From NCBI RefSeq assembly GCF_000967655.1, contig NZ_JXYA01000041.1, positions 48,998 through 112,997 on the forward strand: 64,000 bases of DNA, given 5' to 3'. This document shows, one piece after another, positions 1 to 9,220 of the stretch. This stretch comes from Pseudoalteromonas rubra. GTDB taxonomy: Bacteria; Pseudomonadota; Gammaproteobacteria; Enterobacterales; Alteromonadaceae. The translations under genes and the position numbers were made by a program. The stretch's first letter is position 1. The number at the start of each line of letters is the position of its first letter. A model generated the notes under the pieces. It was given only the letters and a program-made list of their open reading frames with translations, made no database searches and had not been told where the DNA came from.

Positions 1-1
1 G

Positions 2-229
2 TTCAGCAAGCGGGTCTTGCAACAAAACAGCTATGACGTGCAGCTCCAGGGGATCCTGGCGGTCACGGCGCTGAAGTCCATTCAGGTTATCGCCAAGGGT
101 CCGGCCATTTTAAATTTCAGAAGTCTGCTGGAACGTCACGGACTGAGCCTGTTTTTTGGCAAGCAACAAAGCTTGTCGGGGGCCAGCCAGAGCGATCCGG
201 CCACCGCACACGAATCTCTGCCGCTTTAA
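2..229 (+). CDS. C-terminal end of an unidentified protein (5' end outside window)
   Basis: An open frame enters from the left edge and ends with TAA at 227-229, giving about 75 residues with no start codon needed inside the window. It overlaps the end of rep on the other strand by four bases, the tight convergent packing seen elsewhere here. The visible segment is mixed hydrophobic and polar with a Ser/Ala-rich tail. I do not recognise the family. It may be the tail of a real gene or a chance open frame; only sequence to the left can decide. Confidence 0.4.
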   Translation, partial: FSKRVLQQNSYDVQLQGILAVTALKSIQVIAKGPAILNFRSLLERHGLSLFFGKQQSLSGASQSDPATAHESLPL

Positions 230-2238
230 CGTTTTAGCATCGCCCGCAGATTGGCCACCCGGGCCTGACCTTTCTCCATGCGCTCGGCCTGTGACTGCAC
301 GGGCTTTTTACCTTCACTTTGAATATCATCTTGCGGCATTTCCTGCACAAAGCGACTGAGTTCCGGAGTGATCTGTTCACCAAACTGACGACGACTCCTG
401 GCGTAGGTCATGGTCAGCGTCTGCTGCGCCCGGGTTACGCCCACATAGGCCAGACGACGCTCCTCCTCCACATTGTCTTCGTCTATGCTGGTCTGGTGCG
501 GCAACAAGCCTTCTTCCATACCGACCATAAAGACGTGTGGATACTCCAGCCCTTTCGAGGCATGTAAGGTCAGCAGTTGCACCGCATCGCTGTCGTCTTC
601 TTCTTCATTGCGCTCCAGCATATCACGCAGCGTCAGCTTGCTGACCACCTCGGGCAAAGTCATAGCTGGATTGTCGGCATCGCCCGTGAGCATGTCGCTG
701 ATCCAACGATACAGTTCAGACACGTTCTTCATGCGCATTTCGGCGGCTTTGGCACTCGGCGACGACTCATACAAATAGGCTTCGTAATTGATCTCCCGTA
801 CCATGTCCTTCACGGCTTCCAGGGTATCTCCGCGGGTGGCCCTGTCGCTCAGTTCCACCACCCAGCGGGCAAATCCCATCAGGGCATTCAGACCACGGCC
901 GCTGAGGCGCTGTGGCAGCTCAGGTTCAAAACAGGCAGCAAATAAACTGATGTGCTTATCGTTGGCCAGACTCCCCAGCTTCTCCAGCGTCACCGGCCCG
1001 ATCTCACGGCGCGGGGTATTCACGATGCGCAAAAACGCATTGTCGTCGTCCTGATTAACCAGCAAGCGCAAGTACGCCATGATGTCTTTTATTTCACTGC
1101 GGGCAAAAAACGACATACCGCCACTGATCTTATAAGGAATGCGGTTCGCCATCAGGGCTTTTTCGAATACCCGTGCCTGATGATTACCCCGATACAAAAT
1201 GGCGTAGTCTTTGTAACTGGTGCGCTTCATAAACTTATGGGAAATGATCTCCGCCACCACCCGCTCGGCTTCATGCTCTTCATCGCGAGTTGGGATCAGG
1301 CGCAGTGGATCCCCATACCCCAGCTCACTGAATAGTTTTTTGTCGAACTCATGAGGGTTATTGGCGATCAGAATATTCGCCGCCTTCAGGATCCGCCCGG
1401 CACTGCGGTAGTTTTGTTCCAGTTTTATCAGGCGCAGCCCCGGAAAATCTTTGCTCAGCAGCACCAGATTTTGTGGCTTGGCACCGCGCCATGAATAGAT
1501 AGACTGGTCGTCATCTCCTACCACGGTAAAGCGGGCACGCTCACCCACCAGCAGCTTTACCAGCTGATACTGGCTGGTGTTGGTATCCTGATATTCATCC
1601 ACCAGCAGGTAACGAAAACGCGCCTGCCAGCGCTCGCGCACTTCGACTGAGCTATTTAACAGCAACGTGGGGATCATGATCAGATCGTCAAAATCGAGTG
1701 CGTTATAGGCTCTGAGCTGAGTCTGATAGCGGGCATACAGCTGGGCAAACAACGCTTTTTGCGCTTCACCGGCTTCACGAATGGCGCGCTCGGGCTGGAT
1801 CAGTTCATTCTTCCAGTTACCAATTTGCATCTTCAGCAGGTTAAGCAGATCTTTGTCGCGATCCAGCTCTTTTTCGGTCAGTTCGGCCAGCAGCTGATGG
1901 GTATCCTGATCGTCAAACAGAGAAAAGCCCGGCTTATAGCCCAGCGTTTTCACTTCCTTTTTAATGATCTCCAGTCCCAGGGTATGGAAGGTCGAGACCC
2001 ACAGCCCTTTGGCTTCTTGCTTGCCCAGTGTCTGCGATACCCGCTCACGCATTTCTTTGGCGGCCTTGTTGGTAAAGGTCACCGCCGCAATGTTGCGCGC
2101 CTTGTACTCACATTTTTGTACCAGATAGGCTATTTTGTTGGTGATCACCCGGGTTTTACCAGAGCCGGCACCGGCCAGTACCAGACAGGGTCCGCTGATA
2201 TACTTAACGGCTTCGTCTTGTTTCGGGTTCAGTTTCAT
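226..2238 (-). CDS. rep: ATP-dependent DNA helicase Rep
   Basis: The 670-residue product is a UvrD/Rep superfamily 1A 3'-5' helicase that assists replication forks past protein roadblocks. The N-terminus carries the Q-motif region and Walker A GAGSGKT (residues 23-29). VDEYQDTN is the Walker B motif, followed by GDDDQSIYSWRGA (motif III) and QNYRS (motif IV). Near the C-terminus are LLTLHASKGLEYPHVF and RRLAYVGVTRA. Length and motif order match E. coli Rep (673 aa) along the whole chain, and this separates it from UvrD, which is longer and differs around GCGYQAR. The ATG start fits the family N-terminus MxLNPxQ. It is divergent from ubiK and apparently a single-gene unit. Confidence 0.97.
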   Translation of the reverse strand: MKLNPKQDEAVKYISGPCLVLAGAGSGKTRVITNKIAYLVQKCEYKARNIAAVTFTNKAAKEMRERVSQTLGKQEAKGLWVSTFHTLGLEIIKKEVKTLGYKPGFSLFDDQDTHQLLAELTEKELDRDKDLLNLLKMQIGNWKNELIQPERAIREAGEAQKALFAQLYARYQTQLRAYNALDFDDLIMIPTLLLNSSVEVRERWQARFRYLLVDEYQDTNTSQYQLVKLLVGERARFTVVGDDDQSIYSWRGAKPQNLVLLSKDFPGLRLIKLEQNYRSAGRILKAANILIANNPHEFDKKLFSELGYGDPLRLIPTRDEEHEAERVVAEIISHKFMKRTSYKDYAILYRGNHQARVFEKALMANRIPYKISGGMSFFARSEIKDIMAYLRLLVNQDDDNAFLRIVNTPRREIGPVTLEKLGSLANDKHISLFAACFEPELPQRLSGRGLNALMGFARWVVELSDRATRGDTLEAVKDMVREINYEAYLYESSPSAKAAEMRMKNVSELYRWISDMLTGDADNPAMTLPEVVSKLTLRDMLERNEEEDDSDAVQLLTLHASKGLEYPHVFMVGMEEGLLPHQTSIDEDNVEEERRLAYVGVTRAQQTLTMTYARSRRQFGEQITPELSRFVQEMPQDDIQSEGKKPVQSQAERMEKGQARVANLRAMLKR

Positions 2239-2365
2239 ACTCTGTGATCACCTTTAGTCAATAAGCTGCTAAGTTTACCGTAATGCTCAAGTGGATCCCA
2301 AGCGCTTTTAACCGGTGACCGCTTTAGGTAAGATAGAGACTATAATCAAGCTTAGAGGCCAGCCC

Positions 2366-2635
2366 ATGATCAACCCAGCAAAAATTGAAGAAATCGCCAA
2401 GCAGATCTCCAGTAACATGCCACAAGGCGTGAAAAACCTGGCAGATACCTTTGAAAGCAAAACCAAACAAGCCATTCAAAATAAACTGGCAGAGATGGAT
2501 TTTGTCAGTCGTGAAGAATTTGATATTCAGAGCAAAGTACTGATCAAAACCCGTGAAAAGCTGACTGAACTGGAAGCCAAAGTGGCCGAATTAGAGGCGA
2601 AGCTGGCCGCTCAGGAGAACAACCAGCCAGAATAG
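2366..2635 (+). CDS. ubiK: Ubiquinone biosynthesis accessory factor UbiK (YqiC/BMFP family)
   Basis: The 89-residue product starts MINPAKIEEIAKQ and ends in a heptad-patterned coiled coil (LTELEAKVAELEAKLAA). This is the layout of the BMFP family: an N-terminal amphipathic region and a C-terminal trimeric coiled coil. In E. coli, UbiK partners UbiJ in aerobic coenzyme Q biosynthesis. I chose the ATG at 2366 over the upstream in-frame start at 2315 because AGAGG sits at 2354-2358 and the family begins MI(D/N)P. The gene is convergent with the carbonic anhydrase, only 6 bases apart. Confidence 0.87.
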   Translation: MINPAKIEEIAKQISSNMPQGVKNLADTFESKTKQAIQNKLAEMDFVSREEFDIQSKVLIKTREKLTELEAKVAELEAKLAAQENNQPE

Positions 2636-2641
2636 TCAATG

Positions 2642-3310
2642 CTACAACTGGTAGCGCTTGGCCAGGTCCACCAGGGCCCGCTCGTAGTGCGTTGCCAGTT
2701 GCTCTTCGCGCTCTATCTGAGTATTCAGCTCTTTGAGCAGGCCATCGGCCAGGCCATACACCCAGCCGTGAATGGTTAACTTTTGGCCCCGCGCCCAGGC
2801 ATCCTGTACCACATTGGTTCGGCATACGTTACGAACCTGCTCAATCACGTTGAGCTCGCACAAAGCATCGCAACGCTGCTCAGGGTGGATTTCATTGAGC
2901 ATCGCCTGATGCATTTCTTTGACATCACCGACATGGCGCAGCCAGTTATCTATCAGACCTAAGCGGGCATCTTCCAAAGCCGCACGAACACCGCCACAGC
3001 CATAATGCCCGACAATCAGCACATGCTCTACTTTCAATACCTCAATAGCGTACTGCATCACAGACAAACAATTATGGTCGGTATGCACCACCACATTGGC
3101 CACATTGCGGTGAACAAACAAGTCCCCCGGCATTAAGTCGACAATCTGGTTAGCCGGTACCCGTGAGTCGGAGCAACCGATCCACAAATAATTAGGATTC
3201 TGCTGCATCGATAGCTTGGCAAAAAATTCCGGGTTATTGGTCTGAGTCTGTTTCGCCCACTGGCGATTGTTATTGAGCAAGTGTTGCAGCTGGCTGTCAG
3301 ACTGACACAT
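2642..3310 (-). CDS. can: Beta-class carbonic anhydrase
   Basis: The product (222 aa) interconverts CO2 and bicarbonate in the cytoplasm. Zinc ligands of the beta class are visible: Cys46 with the Asp48-Arg50 dyad in GCSDSR, and His102 and Cys105 in GHYGCGGV. Length and the N-terminal layout match E. coli Can. No signal peptide is present. The ATG at 3310 gives the family N-terminus. The next gene upstream on the same strand starts its stop codon 9 bases away, so cotranscription with the methyltransferase is possible. Confidence 0.95.
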   Translation of the reverse strand: MCQSDSQLQHLLNNNRQWAKQTQTNNPEFFAKLSMQQNPNYLWIGCSDSRVPANQIVDLMPGDLFVHRNVANVVVHTDHNCLSVMQYAIEVLKVEHVLIVGHYGCGGVRAALEDARLGLIDNWLRHVGDVKEMHQAMLNEIHPEQRCDALCELNVIEQVRNVCRTNVVQDAWARGQKLTIHGWVYGLADGLLKELNTQIEREEQLATHYERALVDLAKRYQL

Positions 3311-3319
3311 GGCTACTCC

Positions 3320-4513
3320 TTATTCTACTGACTGACACCGTGTCGCCTGGATCAAGATATTTCTGGGTGTCAGTGATTTATGACAAAATTCTGAGAGGCT
3401 GACATCATACCCGGCCTGTTCAAGATATAACACCCTGTCGAGCACCAGCCACAATTCAATGGCACGGCGAAAAGCATGACGCACCAGCTCAATGCGCTCC
3501 GTAATGCGCTGTCTTGCCCGCCCTTGCGCCAGGTAATGTTCAGCATCAAAGCGTGCCGGTAAGTCTAGCTGTTTCTGCTCAGCCGCCCAGTGACAGAAAT
3601 CAACAAAGGCACCAGAAAAAATCGCCTTATTCACTGACGGCACACTGAGGTACTGAGTATCGCCAGTGACATCGCGGCGTAGCGCATCAAAAGCCAGCCG
3701 CCACTGCACTTCCCGCTTGCGAATTTTGGCCACTCTGCCGGGCGCAGTCACGGTTTCCTGCAGCGCCAACTTCATATCACTGTGTGACAAGACCAAGGGA
3801 CTGTGCTCAGCAACGTCGCTCATTGGCTGATAAGTGGGCTCAGTAAACAAGTGATAACAACAGGGTGACAAACTGATCTGCTCACATCTTGCGGCGCAAG
3901 CCTGTGCCATAAAGGTCTGATGCAGACGGCCGCACGCATGCAGTGCCACAGCCTGCTGGCGTGGCTTAAAATAGTGCGCAACGGGATCTTTGAGCACATC
4001 GGCACAATGAAACGTCATCGCCAACTTTTGTTGCTCAGCACTGTGCTGCCCTTGCTGACACAACGCCGCCTGTAGCTCCACACTGTCGACGTGCTCCGCG
4101 CCCAGATACGCCAGCAGTCGGCCCAGGTGACCTTTCCCGGCGCACCACTCCAGTACCGGGCGCTTTGCCTGATAAACGTGGGCAACAAAATCCTGTAACT
4201 GAGTCAGCTTACGGCCCTTGATGCCATTGCTGAGCCAGAACGGAAATTCTGGACGACTCGCTTGTACCTGAGCCAGGGTTGTCAGCTCTGGCAACGTTGC
4301 TAATGCCGGTATATGGGGCAGTAAAAAAGCCAGTAAATCAGCGGGCTCATGGTCCAGTGCCGTCACTTGTTCATCGCTTAGCGACAATAAAGCACTTTTG
4401 AGTTCAGGCCAGGGAATATCCGTATGATCGAAGGCCAGCAACTGCCAGTACTGGCGGGTGTCCGCAAGCAGAGCATCCAGGGCTAAAAACTGAGAATGAA
4501 AGGAACTGCGCAT
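3320..4513 (-). CDS. SAM-dependent methyltransferase, GSTCD/METTL25-like
   Basis: The product (about 397 aa) has a glycine-rich SAM-binding segment EWCAGKGHLGRLLAYLGA, then a second landmark, ALHACGRLH followed about 20 residues later by LSPCCYHLF. The HACG and SPCCY pair is typical of the GSTCD/METTL25 branch of class I methyltransferases, whose substrate is not established in bacteria. The longer frame to 4582 adds 23 residues of poor quality, so I favour the Met at 4513 (MRSSFHSQF). No signal peptide is present. It lies between the carbonic anhydrase and the membrane-anchored binding protein on the same strand. Confidence 0.82.
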   Translation of the reverse strand: MRSSFHSQFLALDALLADTRQYWQLLAFDHTDIPWPELKSALLSLSDEQVTALDHEPADLLAFLLPHIPALATLPELTTLAQVQASRPEFPFWLSNGIKGRKLTQLQDFVAHVYQAKRPVLEWCAGKGHLGRLLAYLGAEHVDSVELQAALCQQGQHSAEQQKLAMTFHCADVLKDPVAHYFKPRQQAVALHACGRLHQTFMAQACAARCEQISLSPCCYHLFTEPTYQPMSDVAEHSPLVLSHSDMKLALQETVTAPGRVAKIRKREVQWRLAFDALRRDVTGDTQYLSVPSVNKAIFSGAFVDFCHWAAEQKQLDLPARFDAEHYLAQGRARQRITERIELVRHAFRRAIELWLVLDRVLYLEQAGYDVSLSEFCHKSLTPRNILIQATRCQSVE

Positions 4514-4588
4514 ACAAGTCACCGGCACCGAACGAAACAAAGGGCGCTCATTGTATGCGCTCGTGCCCTGCGCGCAAAGCACTGACCG

Positions 4589-5644
4589 TCATTTTAAGGT
4601 AAAACGCCGACGGCGGAAAAAAATCAGGTGTATGTACATGGGCACACAAATCACCGCCACTATCACCGCTAAGGTCAGCATCCATGACCAGCTGGTTTCT
4701 TCATTATCCGGCTCGGTATATATAAACTTATGTTTTTGTTCGTGAAAATTAGCAAGATCAAGTCGATAAAGCTGGGCTATCCACAACCATCGCGCCTGCG
4801 ACATGGCACCCAGTGCAATCCCCGGTGCTTTAATAAAGGGCATCAGTTTATCGGCCTCATTTGCCAGCGCCGCGATACTTTTGCTTGTCGCATACTCAGC
4901 CTGAGTGACCGCCAGTGCTTCATCGGGATTGCTCATGGCATAGCGCCAGCCCTGTAAGGACGCGCGGCGAAACCGGGCAACGGTTTCAGGCCGGTAATTC
5001 AGCACATCTTCGGAGGTAAATAAGATATCGGCATAAACGTTCAGGCCAAAATGCTTAGGACAGATCTGCCGGGTAGCCACCCCCTGCTGAGCCAGCTTAA
5101 AGGGTTCATTAGAAATATACACCTGTAATGCATCGAAACGCCCGGCAACAAAGTCTTTGATGGGTTCCAGTCCGGCGTACAATGGCAGGCGTGACACATC
5201 TATCCCAGCCCGCTCCAGCATCACCACCAGCTCTGCCCCCTCAACGCGTCCAAGGTGGCTGATCTTTTTGTCCACAAAGTCTTTGGGAACATAGATATCA
5301 CTGTCAGCACGAACCATCCAGCAATAAGGAGAAGACTGGAAAATCGCAGCCAGCGCCACCAGCGGCTTGCCCTGCAAACGCTGCTGCAAAATGCCCGAGT
5401 GAGTCACACCAAACTGGGCCTGTCCCGACAGCACTTTAAACTGCTCATCCGGATTATCCTGATCGGCAGGCACAATTTTTACGTCCAGTCCCTGCTGGCG
5501 AAAAAAGCCCTTATGCTGGGCCATGTAGTAACCGGCAAATTGAAACTGATGGGTCCATTTAAGTTGCAGCGTCACTTCTTCCAATGCGCTAAGCGTACAG
5601 CTCTTGCACAACGCAATGGCCAGGATAAAGTGGGAGTAATTCAT
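4589..5644 (-). CDS. NMT1/ThiY-type solute-binding protein with C-terminal membrane anchor
   Basis: The product (351 aa) starts with a hydrophobic signal-like segment. A complete NMT1/THI5 periplasmic-binding fold follows (LQLKWTHQFQFAGYYMAQHK, then GVTHSGILQQRL). This family binds thiamine pyrimidine precursors, taurine-like sulfonates and similar ligands. Residues about 320-343 form a strong membrane helix (WMLTLAVIVAVICVPMYIHL), ending in a short basic tail RRRRFTLK. No ABC permease or ATPase is adjacent. Similar domains are often the sensor part of histidine kinases or GGDEF proteins, so this may be a sensor that lost its output domain, or a tethered binding protein. The ligand is unknown. 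Confidence 0.8.
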   Translation of the reverse strand: MNYSHFILAIALCKSCTLSALEEVTLQLKWTHQFQFAGYYMAQHKGFFRQQGLDVKIVPADQDNPDEQFKVLSGQAQFGVTHSGILQQRLQGKPLVALAAIFQSSPYCWMVRADSDIYVPKDFVDKKISHLGRVEGAELVVMLERAGIDVSRLPLYAGLEPIKDFVAGRFDALQVYISNEPFKLAQQGVATRQICPKHFGLNVYADILFTSEDVLNYRPETVARFRRASLQGWRYAMSNPDEALAVTQAEYATSKSIAALANEADKLMPFIKAPGIALGAMSQARWLWIAQLYRLDLANFHEQKHKFIYTEPDNEETSWSWMLTLAVIVAVICVPMYIHLIFFRRRRFTLK

Positions 5645-5706
5645 TATGGTACGCGCCCGGGGCCTGCCTTGTTACAACTATAGAAGGCACCGGACACAAT
5701 GCAAAA

Positions 5707-7251
5707 TTAGCTGACGCGACGATCCGCCTGTGGCATATCGTGCTGAAGATACTGTTTAAAACACGGATTATCTGTTTCTTCCTGATACTGGTAACCCAAG
5801 CGTTGCAGGTGCTCATCAAAGCGCGCTCGGTCTTGTGCACTGAGCTCAAACGCCGCCAGTACATTGCCCTGCGCCGCCCCGTGATTTCGATAATGGAACA
5901 AAGTGATGTTCCAGTTACTCCCCAGGGTCTCCAAAAAGCGCGCGAGTGCACCCGGATATTCTGGAAATTCGAAGCGAAACAGCCGCTCACTGAGCGCAAC
6001 CGGCGGCTTGCCGCCGACCATATAGCGAATGTGCAATTTTGCCAGCTCGTTGTCGGACAAGTCGGTAAACTGATAGTTCGCCTCGCTCAGACTGGCCTTG
6101 AGCTCCTGCAATTCCTGCTCGCCACCACGTAATCCGACACCGGCAAAAATCTGGGCCGTTTCCCCACCGGCATAACGATAGTTAAACTCAGTGATCGCAC
6201 GGCCCGACAGAGCATGACAAAAGCGTTTAAAGCTGCCTTTGGATTCTTCTATGGTTACGCCCAGCAACGCCTCACTGCGTGCGCCCAAAGCCGTGCGCTC
6301 GGCAATATATCGCAAGCGGTCAAAGTTGAGATTGGCTCCGGACAATACCGATGCCAGGGTGAGCCCCTGCTCATTATTGTCTTCGCACCATTTTTTTAGC
6401 CCGGCCGTGGCCAAAGCACCGGAGGGCTCTGCAATGGCCCGGGTTTCAACAAAAATATCCTGAACTGCGGCACAAATTTCGTCGGCACTGACAGTGACCA
6501 CCTCATCACAAAACTGCTCGGCCAGGCGGAAGGTTTCGCTGCCAATGCGCTTTACCGCAACGCCGTCAGCAAAACTACCAACCCGCTCCAGCTCGACCGG
6601 ATGCCCGGCTTCCATCGCCGCTTTCAGACACGCGCTTTCTTGTGCTTCCACGCCAATCACGCGGATCTCCGGACGCAATGACTTTATATACACTGCCATC
6701 CCGGCCAGTAAACCGCCGCCGCCAACGGGAATAAATACCGCATCCAGCTGATGGAGCTGCTGCATCAATTCTCGGGCCACCGTGCCCTGACCTATGATCA
6801 CGTCTTTATCGTCAAATGGTGGTACAAACACACCGCCTTCTGATTTACATAAAGACTGGGCGTACTCCTGCGCGGCATCAAAATGATGACCATGTAGTAC
6901 CACCTCGCCCCCCTGGCTGCGCACCGCATTCACTTTGATCTCCGGTGTGGTCACCGGCATAACAATGACCGCGCGATGCCCCAGATGAGCGGCACTTAAT
7001 GCCACTCCCTGAGCGTGATTGCCCGCGGATGCCGTCACCACCAGGCTGTTTGCCGGTAGTTTGCTGAGCTTGTTAAAAGCGCCGCGCAGTTTGAAAGAAT
7101 AAACAGGTTGCTGATCTTCGCGCTTGAGCCAGATCTGATGTCCGAGCCGGGCCGAAAGCCCGCTCAGCTCGCTGACCTCGGTTTCCCGGACCAGCGGCGA
7201 GACATTGGCCTGCACTACAGCACGAAAATAATCGAGCTCTTTTGCCACCAT
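5707..7251 (-). CDS. ilvA: Threonine ammonia-lyase, biosynthetic (threonine deaminase)
   Basis: IlvA converts threonine to 2-oxobutanoate, the first committed step to isoleucine. Lys54 in SFKLRGAFNKL is the PLP lysine, SAGNHAQGVA and the glycine loop PVGGGGLLAG bind the cofactor phosphate, and the C-terminal 180 residues hold two ACT-like regulatory domains. The 514-residue length equals the biosynthetic, isoleucine-inhibited form, not the short catabolic TdcB. It is the last gene of ilvGMEDA, starting 2 bases after the ilvD stop codon, so it shares the attenuated ilv transcript. Confidence 0.96.
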   Translation of the reverse strand: MVAKELDYFRAVVQANVSPLVRETEVSELSGLSARLGHQIWLKREDQQPVYSFKLRGAFNKLSKLPANSLVVTASAGNHAQGVALSAAHLGHRAVIVMPVTTPEIKVNAVRSQGGEVVLHGHHFDAAQEYAQSLCKSEGGVFVPPFDDKDVIIGQGTVARELMQQLHQLDAVFIPVGGGGLLAGMAVYIKSLRPEIRVIGVEAQESACLKAAMEAGHPVELERVGSFADGVAVKRIGSETFRLAEQFCDEVVTVSADEICAAVQDIFVETRAIAEPSGALATAGLKKWCEDNNEQGLTLASVLSGANLNFDRLRYIAERTALGARSEALLGVTIEESKGSFKRFCHALSGRAITEFNYRYAGGETAQIFAGVGLRGGEQELQELKASLSEANYQFTDLSDNELAKLHIRYMVGGKPPVALSERLFRFEFPEYPGALARFLETLGSNWNITLFHYRNHGAAQGNVLAAFELSAQDRARFDEHLQRLGYQYQEETDNPCFKQYLQHDMPQADRRVS

Positions 7252-7253
7252 GA

Positions 7254-9110
7254 TTAACTCAATGCCTCCAGCTTCTCGAAATCGCGTACCGCGCCTTTAT
7301 CTGCACTGGTTGCTAACAAAGCATAGGCTTTCAGAGCAGGGCTGACATAACGCTGACGGTCCAGTGGTTTATAAGCCATTTTTCCGCGGGCATCTTGCTG
7401 CTCTTTACGTGCTTGCAGCTGCTGTGCATCCAGTAATACGTCGATGCTGCGCGCAGGAATATCAATGCGAATGATATCGCCGTTTTCCACCAATGCCAGC
7501 GCGCCACCACTGGCGGCCTCGGGCGAGGCATGGCCAATTGACAGGCCTGACGTACCACCGGAGAAGCGGCCATCGGTTAGCAAGGCGCAGTCTTTATCCA
7601 GCCCCATGGATTTGAGGTAGCTGGTCGGATAGAGCATTTCCTGCATCCCCGGCCCGCCTTTTGGCCCTTCGTAACGGATCACCACTACATCGCCCTTTTT
7701 CACCTTGCCACCGAGGATCCCCTCTACGGCGTCATCCTGAGATTCAAACACCACGGCCGGACCTTCAAAGCACAGCATGTCATCATCGACCCCGGCACTT
7801 TTCACGATACAGCCATCCAGCGCCAGGTTGCCGGTCAGTACCGCCAGACCCCCGTCCTGACGAAACGCGTGTTCAACACTGCGAATGCAGCCGCCCTCGC
7901 GGTCCAGATCCAGCTCGTCCCAGCGACATTCCTGGCTCATCGCCTGTGTGGTGCGCACGCCCGCAGGGCCTGCTCGATAAAAAGTTTGTGCTCGTTCATT
8001 ATTGGGATCCGTGGCATCCCAGCGTTTGATCACCTCACCGAGTGTGCCACCTGCCACATGCCCCACCGCCAGGTCGAGCTTATCGGCTTTGGCCAGTTCA
8101 TTGAGGATCGCCATAATGCCACCGGCACGGTGAACATCTTCAATGTGATACTGCTGGGTTGCCGGCGCCACCTTACACAAGAAAGGCGTAGTCCGGGATA
8201 AGCGGTCGATGTCAGCCATATCAAATTCGACCCCACCTTCGATGGCAGCCGCGAGCAAGTGCAATACCGTGTTAGATGAGCCACCCATGGCAATATCTAG
8301 GGTCATGGCATTGGTAAACGCGGCCTGGTTAGCAATGTTACGCGGCAGTGCAGCCTCATTGTCTTTGCCATAATAGTCTTCACACAACGCCATAATGCGC
8401 TTTGCAGCTCCTTCATATAAGAAGCGACGATCGGCATGGGTGGCCAGGGTAGTACCATTACCCGGTAATGCCAGGCCCAGTGCCTCTAATAAACAGTTCA
8501 TAGAGTTGGCGGTAAACATGCCTGAACAGGAACCACAGGTTGGACACGCTGAGCGCTCCACTTTGTCTGAGTCTTCATCGCTGACACTGGGGTCTGCGCC
8601 TTTGACCATGGCATCAACCAGGTCGAGTTTGATGTCGATGTCGGCGAGGCGTGTTTTGCCCGCTTCCATTGGTCCACCCGAGACAAAGATCACCGGGATA
8701 TTCAGACGCAGTGCCGCCAGCAGCATGCCTGGAGTGATCTTGTCGCAGTTTGAAATACACACCATGGCATCGGCACAGTGGGCATTAACCATATATTCTA
8801 CTGAATCGGCGATGAGATCCCTTGATGGCAAAGAATACAGCATGCCGCCGTGGCCCATCGCAATGCCATCATCAATGGCAATGGTATTAAATTCGCGCGG
8901 CACACCGCCGGCATCCCGGATGGCATCGGCCATCAGCTCGCTGAGTTGATTGAGGTGCACATGCCCGGGCACAAACTGGGTATACGAGTTCACCACTGCC
9001 ACAATGGGCTTATGAAAATCACTGTCGGTCATGCCGGTGGCGCGCCATAGTGCGCGGGCACCTGCTTGTTGTCTGCCTTCAGTGGTTGTTTTGCTGCGTA
9101 ACTTTGCCAT
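7254..9110 (-). CDS. ilvD: Dihydroxy-acid dehydratase
   Basis: IlvD dehydrates 2,3-dihydroxy-isovalerate and its methylvalerate homologue to the 2-oxo acids of valine and isoleucine synthesis. Iron-sulfur ligands are visible in ISNCDKITPGM (Cys122) and CPTCGSCSGM. I set the start at the ATG at 9110 (MAKLRSKTTTEGRQ, 618 aa). It aligns with the E. coli N-terminus and has an AAGGGG-type ribosome site 7 bases upstream, whereas the longer frame to 9176 adds 22 non-conserved residues. It lies between ilvE and ilvA in the operon. Confidence 0.96.
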   Translation of the reverse strand: MAKLRSKTTTEGRQQAGARALWRATGMTDSDFHKPIVAVVNSYTQFVPGHVHLNQLSELMADAIRDAGGVPREFNTIAIDDGIAMGHGGMLYSLPSRDLIADSVEYMVNAHCADAMVCISNCDKITPGMLLAALRLNIPVIFVSGGPMEAGKTRLADIDIKLDLVDAMVKGADPSVSDEDSDKVERSACPTCGSCSGMFTANSMNCLLEALGLALPGNGTTLATHADRRFLYEGAAKRIMALCEDYYGKDNEAALPRNIANQAAFTNAMTLDIAMGGSSNTVLHLLAAAIEGGVEFDMADIDRLSRTTPFLCKVAPATQQYHIEDVHRAGGIMAILNELAKADKLDLAVGHVAGGTLGEVIKRWDATDPNNERAQTFYRAGPAGVRTTQAMSQECRWDELDLDREGGCIRSVEHAFRQDGGLAVLTGNLALDGCIVKSAGVDDDMLCFEGPAVVFESQDDAVEGILGGKVKKGDVVVIRYEGPKGGPGMQEMLYPTSYLKSMGLDKDCALLTDGRFSGGTSGLSIGHASPEAASGGALALVENGDIIRIDIPARSIDVLLDAQQLQARKEQQDARGKMAYKPLDRQRYVSPALKAYALLATSADKGAVRDFEKLEALS

Positions 9111-9220
9111 GTTGACCCCTTTTTCCAGTTTGCGCTGCCCCATCTGGCAACGGCTTTCCTCATTCCAAAAATTCATTGCCGGACCAGTCAGCCCGGCGTG
9201 TATACGTTAATGTACTGGTG

